This document shows, piece by piece, positions 1 through 3,466 of a stretch of DNA of 6,465 bases. Every line of letters begins with the position of its first letter. Position 1 is the stretch's first letter. Source of the stretch: Candidatus Zipacnadia bacterium (GTDB lineage: Bacteria; Armatimonadota; Zipacnadia; Zipacnadales; Zipacnadaceae). Position numbers and translations under genes: made by a program. The notes beneath the pieces are model-generated. The model ran no database searches and was not told the origin of the DNA. It saw only the letters and a list, made by a program, of their open reading frames with translations. The DNA is taken from the NCBI GenBank assembly GCA_029821515.1, contig JALGTD010000213.1:1-6465 (forward strand). Direction: 5' to 3'.

Positions 1-32
1 GCTCGCCGACACAACTTTGTCCGAAAAACACC

Positions 33-61
33 TTGACACACATAAATCATTTATGTATGAT
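33..61 (+). promoter_or_regulatory. sigma-70-type promoter of the efflux operon
   Basis: A perfect -35 box TTGACA lies at 33-38 and a -10 box TATGAT (one mismatch to TATAAT) at 56-61, separated by exactly 17 bases, the optimal spacing. Transcription would start near 68, about 55 bases before the ATG of the regulator gene at 123. The promoter faces all four genes, and no other promoter of comparable quality was noticed between them, so it probably drives the whole operon. The TTG of the -35 box also opens the reading frame of the regulator, but it cannot be its start if this promoter is used. Boxes and spacing are seen directly; use in the cell is inferred. Confidence 0.8.
40..56. promoter_or_regulatory. 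palindromic operator inside the promoter spacer
   Basis: ACATAAATCATTTATGT is a perfect inverted repeat of two 8-base arms around a single central C. Two more pairs (37/59 and 38/58) match outside it across one mismatch (39/57). It fills most of the spacer between the -35 and -10 boxes and overlaps the first base of the -10, the classical place for a repressor that blocks RNA polymerase. Which protein binds is not shown. The AbrB-type product encoded just downstream is the nearest candidate, though AbrB proteins often bind loosely defined AT-rich DNA, and a TetR- or MarR-type dimer encoded elsewhere would suit a palindrome equally well. Confidence 0.65.
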
Positions 62-114
62 TGGTATGCTTCAGGAACGAAAAGGCCAAGAAAAGCGACA
101 ATCGGGAAGTTGGC

Positions 115-118
115 GAGG
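115..118 (+). promoter_or_regulatory. ribosome-binding site of the AbrB-type gene
   Basis: GAGG ends 4 bases before the ATG at 123. It is short and close, but it is the best Shine-Dalgarno match near a start lying downstream of the expected transcription start at about 68. It supports the 87-residue form over a form starting at TTG 33 or ATG 66. Confidence 0.45.
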
Positions 119-122
119 CGCT

Positions 123-386
123 ATGGGTACAGACAGCACTGAAATTGACGAACTATTCTACGGGACTGTCACCGTAGGGGAGCGCGGACAGGTTGTTGTA
201 CCGGCCCAGGCACGAGCGGATCTTGACATCAATCCGGGGGACAAGCTGCTCGTGTTCGGCCACCCTCAGCAGATCGGCTTGATGATAGTCAACGTAGCCA
301 ATGTCGCTCCAATCATGACATTTATGGAGCAGGCCCTGGAACGAATGCGCAAAGAGCTCAATGAGGCGGACAACGCAGACGAATAG
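123..386 (+). CDS. AbrB/MazE/SpoVT-family DNA-binding regulator
   Basis: Small protein of 87 residues. Residues about 14-45 carry the swapped-hairpin AbrB signature: a Gly-Thr-Val-Thr-Val strand, then GERGQVVVPAQAR, then a Leu-x-Ile-x-Pro-Gly-Asp-Lys-Leu-Leu-Val strand. These domains dimerise to form one DNA-binding barrel. Residues about 61-82 look like a charged amphipathic helix, perhaps for oligomerisation. The frame is open upstream to 33, but codons 33-65 overlap the promoter, so the ATG at 123 is preferred; GAGG at 115-118 is a modest ribosome-binding site with a short 4-base spacing. The gene is first in the operon, 79 bases before the outer-membrane channel gene, which suggests local control of efflux expression. 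An antitoxin role is possible for this fold, but no toxin gene adjoins it. Family assignment is firm; target and effector are unknown. Confidence 0.85.
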   Translation: MGTDSTEIDELFYGTVTVGERGQVVVPAQARADLDINPGDKLLVFGHPQQIGLMIVNVANVAPIMTFMEQALERMRKELNEADNADE

Positions 387-465
387 CCGAGTGCACAGCC
401 AGCAGAGTCCAGACGGGCCAAATTGGGATAACTCCTGATCCGAGGCGATGAGTGAGTGAACGAAG

Positions 466-1818
466 ATGAATAGCAAGGTAACTATTGCGGTCGTATGCAC
501 AGTATTGTTAGTGAGTCTTGCGGGCGCGGCTCCGCTGCCAGCTCAGGAAGAGCCAAGTGAACAGCCCATCGTACTGACCCTGGCAGATGCCATCCAGATG
601 GCTCTGGAACGCAACTACGATTTGCAGATAGCCGATTCCAGAACCCAGCAGGCAAAGGCTGGCTACGGGGAAGCAGCCGCAGCCGACCGATTTCAGCTCA
701 ACTTCGCAGGCGCGTATCTACGCCTCGGGCCGGTGGCCTCAATGACACTCCCACCAGAACTGGGGGGCGGAGCAATCAAGCTGGGTGAGGACAATACCTG
801 GAACTACGGTGCTTCGGCATACAAGTCGCTATACAGTGCAGGGCGCAATGCGGCTCTGCGGGCGCTGGCGCGGGTCGGCTCGGCGACTGCCGAACTCAAT
901 GCAGCAGCAGCGCGGCGACAGATCGCGCTGGCGACTACCGAGCTATTCTACGGAATAGTCCAGGCCCAGGGCCTACTGCGGGTCGCCGAGCAGAACAAGC
1001 ACCGCGCCGATGAGCAATTTCAGGTCGCAGCCGCTCGCGTGGCGGCGGGAGCGGCTCCGCAGTTCGATCAGCTTCGCGCTGAGGTGGAGGTGGCCAATGC
1101 TCACCAGGGGCTAATTGCAGCGCGAACTGCGGTCGCAACCGCCAAGAGCCAACTCAAGAATCTCCTGACTATTGACGTGGCCCGGCCCATCGAAATCGAA
1201 GCCCCCCCACAGCCTGTGTTCCTGGCGGCGGATTGGCCCGCCTGCCGCGAACTGGCTGGCCAGACGCGGGAGGAGATCAAGATCGCTCAGCAGCAGGTGG
1301 CTGCTGCTGAGCAGAGCGTGAGGCTAGCGCGGGCCGCACGCGGTGTCAACCTGGGAGCAATTGGCGCATACACCCGGCAAAGTGCCGGGGGCTTCAGCGA
1401 GGATTACTCGTGGTCGCTGGGCGTCCAGGCATCAAAGCCGATCCTCGACGGCGGCAGCTCCCGTTCGCAGCAGCGCCAGGCTGACGAGCAGGTGAAGCAG
1501 GCCCATCTACTTCAGCAGCAGACAACCGAATTGGTCGCGCTCGACGTCTGGCAGGCAGTTCTGGCCCTGGAAGAGGCCAAAGCCAAGTTGGCCAGCACCG
1601 GCAAGACAGTCGAACAGGCCGAAGAGGGCCTGCGACTGGCGCAGATTCGCTACGAAGCGGGGGTGGGAACACCCGTGGAAGTCACCGATGCCCGCACAGC
1701 TCTATCTGCCGCCGAAACCAATCACGTTAATGCCGTCTACTCCTATCGGGTCGCCGAGGCCCGACTGGCTCGCGCCGTAGGAGTGCCGGCCAGTGAGTTG
1801 CCTGTAACTGAGCAATGA
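466..1818 (+). CDS. TolC-like outer-membrane efflux channel (OEP family)
   Basis: Protein of 450 residues, a normal length for the family. Residues 1-27 are a Sec signal peptide (short basic start, hydrophobic stretch 5-20, Ala-rich cleavage region ending near Pro-Ala-Gln). The Cys at 11 sits in the hydrophobic core and there is no lipobox, so it is probably not a lipoprotein. Two tandem OEP repeats follow, about 36-235 and 262-445. Each has strand-forming stretches (about 77-88 and 111-121; 304-313 and 324-337) and long Ala/Gln-rich helices that build the periplasmic tunnel. The paired helix motifs RVAAGAAPQFDQLRAE (191-206) and RYEAGVGTPVEVTDAR (395-410) mark the internal duplication. Trimers of such proteins form the exit duct across the outer membrane. 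The start ATG has only a weak ribosome-binding site. The adaptor gene follows at once. Exact substrate unknown. Confidence 0.93.
   Translation: MNSKVTIAVVCTVLLVSLAGAAPLPAQEEPSEQPIVLTLADAIQMALERNYDLQIADSRTQQAKAGYGEAAAADRFQLNFAGAYLRLGPVASMTLPPELGGGAIKLGEDNTWNYGASAYKSLYSAGRNAALRALARVGSATAELNAAAARRQIALATTELFYGIVQAQGLLRVAEQNKHRADEQFQVAAARVAAGAAPQFDQLRAEVEVANAHQGLIAARTAVATAKSQLKNLLTIDVARPIEIEAPPQPVFLAADWPACRELAGQTREEIKIAQQQVAAAEQSVRLARAARGVNLGAIGAYTRQSAGGFSEDYSWSLGVQASKPILDGGSSRSQQRQADEQVKQAHLLQQQTTELVALDVWQAVLALEEAKAKLASTGKTVEQAEEGLRLAQIRYEAGVGTPVEVTDARTALSAAETNHVNAVYSYRVAEARLARAVGVPASELPVTEQ
1285..1312 (+). repeat. perfect 12-bp inverted repeat inside the channel gene
   Basis: GCTCAGCAGCAG at 1285-1296 and its exact reverse complement CTGCTGCTGAGC at 1301-1312 are separated by the 4-base loop GTGG. 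The RNA would fold into a strong stem-loop in mid-gene. The codons spell Ala-Gln-Gln-Gln-Val-Ala-Ala-Ala-Glu-Gln, a normal heptad-type helix for the family, so biased Gln (CAG) and Ala (GCT) codons may be the whole explanation. There is no T-run after it, so it is not a terminator. Confidence 0.6.
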
Positions 1819-1822
1819 GTGT

Positions 1823-1830
1823 GGAGAGGA
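1823..1830 (+). promoter_or_regulatory. ribosome-binding site deciding the adaptor start
   Basis: GGAGAGGA lies 5 bases before the ATG at 1836. It is the best Shine-Dalgarno match noticed in the window and favours 1836 over the upstream in-frame ATG at 1815, which overlaps the channel gene's stop codon (ATGA) and would add seven polar residues ahead of the membrane anchor. Confidence 0.75.
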
Positions 1831-1835
1831 AATCA

Positions 1836-3341
1836 ATGAACGCTTCTGTGCGCAGTAAGCTTATTGCCCTATTTGTGGTCATCATTCTGGTGGCCGGAGG
1901 CTACTGGGCCTTCCGGGCGCTGGGTGCTAAGAAACAGGCCCAGCAGCAAGCGGCGCTTAGTAAAAAGGAGATCCCGGCGGTGGAGGTAATAGCCGCCCAG
2001 CGTGGCGATATTGAGCGTACTTTCACGTTTACAGGAACTCTGGAAGCAAAGAATAAGGCTGGCGTTGTCGCCAAGATGGGCGGGAAAGTCAGTCGGGTAT
2101 ATGTGCAAGAAGGCGACTTTGTCCGCTCCGGACAGTTGCTGGTAGGGCTGGAACGGGCTGATCTGCTGGCCCAGCACGACCAGGCTCGCGCCGCGATACA
2201 GGCTGCAGAAGCTCGCCTCAAGCAAGCACAAACCGGCGAGACCCTGCAAAGCGCCCAGACTGACACCGGTATCGAAAACGCCGAAGCCGCGGTGGCCGCC
2301 GCCGAAGCTGGCCGCGAGCAAGCTCGCACTAATCTGGAGCTGGCCGTCAGCCAGACCGACGTGAGCGCTGAGCAGGCCCAGCAGCAACTCAAGCAGGCCC
2401 AAGCGCACCTTCAAGCTCTGGAAACTGGTGCTCGCCACCAGGAGATTGAGATAGCCCGTCAGCGAGTGGAGCAGGCCAGAGCCAACCTGGAGACGACCCA
2501 GGCCAACTTGGAGCGGGCCAGGAAATTGCTGGCCGCGGGTGCTATATCTCAGCAGCAATTTGACGCTACCCAACTGCAGTTTGATACTGCTCTGGCCCAA
2601 TCCAAGACCGCAGAGCAACAGCTTGCTCTGACTGAGGAAGGTCCGCGCAGTGAAGAAATCCAGATTGCGCAAGCTCAGGTGAACCAGGCCCAGTCGGCGG
2701 TCGCCCTGGCCCAGGCCAACCGCAATCAAGTCCAGATTCGTGAAGAGCAGCTAAAAGCCGCCGGTGAAGCTGTCCGCCAGGCCCAGGCTAACCTGCGCCT
2801 GGCCCACGCCAGCGTGGGGCGCAACGTCGTCAGCGAACAGGAGACCAAGGCAGCTCAGGCCGGATTGAGCCAGGCTCGCGCGAATCTGCAGTATCTCAAC
2901 ACCCAGATTAGCTATACCTCGGTTCGCGCACCTATCTCTGGTTATGTAGTCCAGCGCAGTGTCGAACCGGGCGAGGCGGCTGTCCCCGGTATGCCCCTGA
3001 TAAACATCGTGGACAACCGCAAGCTGCATCTGCGCAGTAGCATTGGCGAGAGTCGCATCAATAAGATCAGCGTCGGTCAACCAGTCACCGTCCAAGTGGA
3101 TTTGCTTCCCGATGCCGAATTCACTGGCACAATCCAGGATATCATTCCCGCCGCCGATCCGCAATCACGCACATTTGAGGTGAAAGTCGAGGTCCCCAAT
3201 CCTCAGGGCCTGCTTATGGCGGGAACCTTCGCCCGCGCCACTGTAGTAATCGAACGCTTGACCAGCGTTGTAACAGTGCCTCGCGATACCGTCCTCGAAG
3301 ATGAGGAAGGGAAATACGTGCTTACGTTATCACCGGCTTGA
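1836..3341 (+). CDS. HlyD/AcrA-type periplasmic adaptor (MFP), C-terminus frameshifted
   Basis: Product of 501 residues from ATG 1836 (508 from ATG 1815). Residues about 9-28 are an uncleaved membrane anchor. The first biotinyl-lipoyl half is at 77-106 (VVAKMGGKVSRVYVQEGDFV and following), a very long Ala/Gln/Glu-rich coiled-coil hairpin at 109-360, the second lipoyl half at about 358-393 (VRAPISGYVVQRSVEPGEAA), a beta-barrel at about 395-473, and the membrane-proximal domain starts at 474 (VTVPRDTVLEDEEGKYV). The hairpin tip has the Arg-x3-Leu-x6-Ser motif (R227, L231, S238) known from AcrA-type adaptors to contact TolC-type channels. The frame then runs into TGA at 3339-3341 after six unconserved residues, while the expected end of the family lies in the -1 frame downstream. 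The adaptor would bridge the channel (upstream) and the RND pump (downstream). As written it lacks most of its last domain, so it may be impaired unless the frameshift is a sequencing or assembly error. Confidence 0.9.
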   Translation: MNASVRSKLIALFVVIILVAGGYWAFRALGAKKQAQQQAALSKKEIPAVEVIAAQRGDIERTFTFTGTLEAKNKAGVVAKMGGKVSRVYVQEGDFVRSGQLLVGLERADLLAQHDQARAAIQAAEARLKQAQTGETLQSAQTDTGIENAEAAVAAAEAGREQARTNLELAVSQTDVSAEQAQQQLKQAQAHLQALETGARHQEIEIARQRVEQARANLETTQANLERARKLLAAGAISQQQFDATQLQFDTALAQSKTAEQQLALTEEGPRSEEIQIAQAQVNQAQSAVALAQANRNQVQIREEQLKAAGEAVRQAQANLRLAHASVGRNVVSEQETKAAQAGLSQARANLQYLNTQISYTSVRAPISGYVVQRSVEPGEAAVPGMPLINIVDNRKLHLRSSIGESRINKISVGQPVTVQVDLLPDAEFTGTIQDIIPAADPQSRTFEVKVEVPNPQGLLMAGTFARATVVIERLTSVVTVPRDTVLEDEEGKYVLTLSPA

Positions 3342-3457
3342 ATAACGAAACAGATGTAGCTATAACTGACGGACTCTCTGAAGACACAAATGTAATCACG
3401 CGTGGTCAGACTCAGGTAAAAGTTGGCGACCGCGTCAAAGCCAACACAACGGACTAA
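3320..3457 (+). pseudogene. out-of-frame C-terminal remnant of the adaptor
   Basis: Read from 3320 in the -1 frame relative to the adaptor, this gives 45 residues ending at TAA 3455-3457, including GLNNETDVAITDGLSEDTNV then ITRGQTQVKVGDRVKA. This matches the usual end of RND adaptors (Gly-Leu-x-Asn-Glu-Thr-x-Val-x-Ile, then Gly-Leu-Ser, then a Gly-Gln-x-x-x-x-x-Gly-Asp-x-Val pattern). It has no start codon or ribosome-binding site of its own, so it is not a separate gene. A single missing base near 3318-3322 would rejoin it as Gly-Lys-Tyr-Val-Ala-Tyr-Val-Ile-Thr-Gly. About a dozen residues normally present between the GKYV stretch and the GLxNET stretch also seem to be absent, so a small deletion of 3n+1 bases is another possibility. 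Confidence 0.8.
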
Positions 3458-3466
3458 CCACCACTT

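Noticed and set aside
33..122. N-terminal extension of the AbrB-type protein from the TTG at 33 or ATGs at 57 and 66
   Set aside because: These codons overlap the -35 box, operator and -10 box or lie before the expected transcription start, and the extra residues have no family match.
448..459. Three-codon open frame (ATG AGT GAG TGA) before the channel gene as a leader peptide
   Set aside because: Too short, no ribosome-binding site, and no attenuator-like structure near it.
387..465. Terminator or second promoter between the regulator and channel genes
   Set aside because: I found no stable hairpin with a T-run and no convincing -35/-10 pair; the genes look co-transcribed.
1285..1312. Stem-loop as an intrinsic terminator
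   Set aside because: It is in the middle of an intact coding frame and no T-run follows it.
1869..2729. Long minus-strand open frame opposite the adaptor
   Set aside because: It is the mirror of Gln/Ala/Leu-rich coiled-coil codons; its product is low-complexity with no recognisable family, and the + strand carries a clear gene.
2412..2900. Repeated CAGGCCCAG-like words in the adaptor gene as a repeat array
   Set aside because: They are short, irregularly spaced and explained by Gln-Ala-Gln heptads in one codon bias; there is no CRISPR-like repeat and spacer pattern.
3303..3345. Programmed -1 ribosomal frameshift joining the two parts of the adaptor
   Set aside because: The shift direction fits, but in the zero frame GGG AAA TAC does not give a proper slippery heptamer, no downstream pseudoknot is evident, and adaptors are not known to use recoding. 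A deletion or sequence error is more likely.
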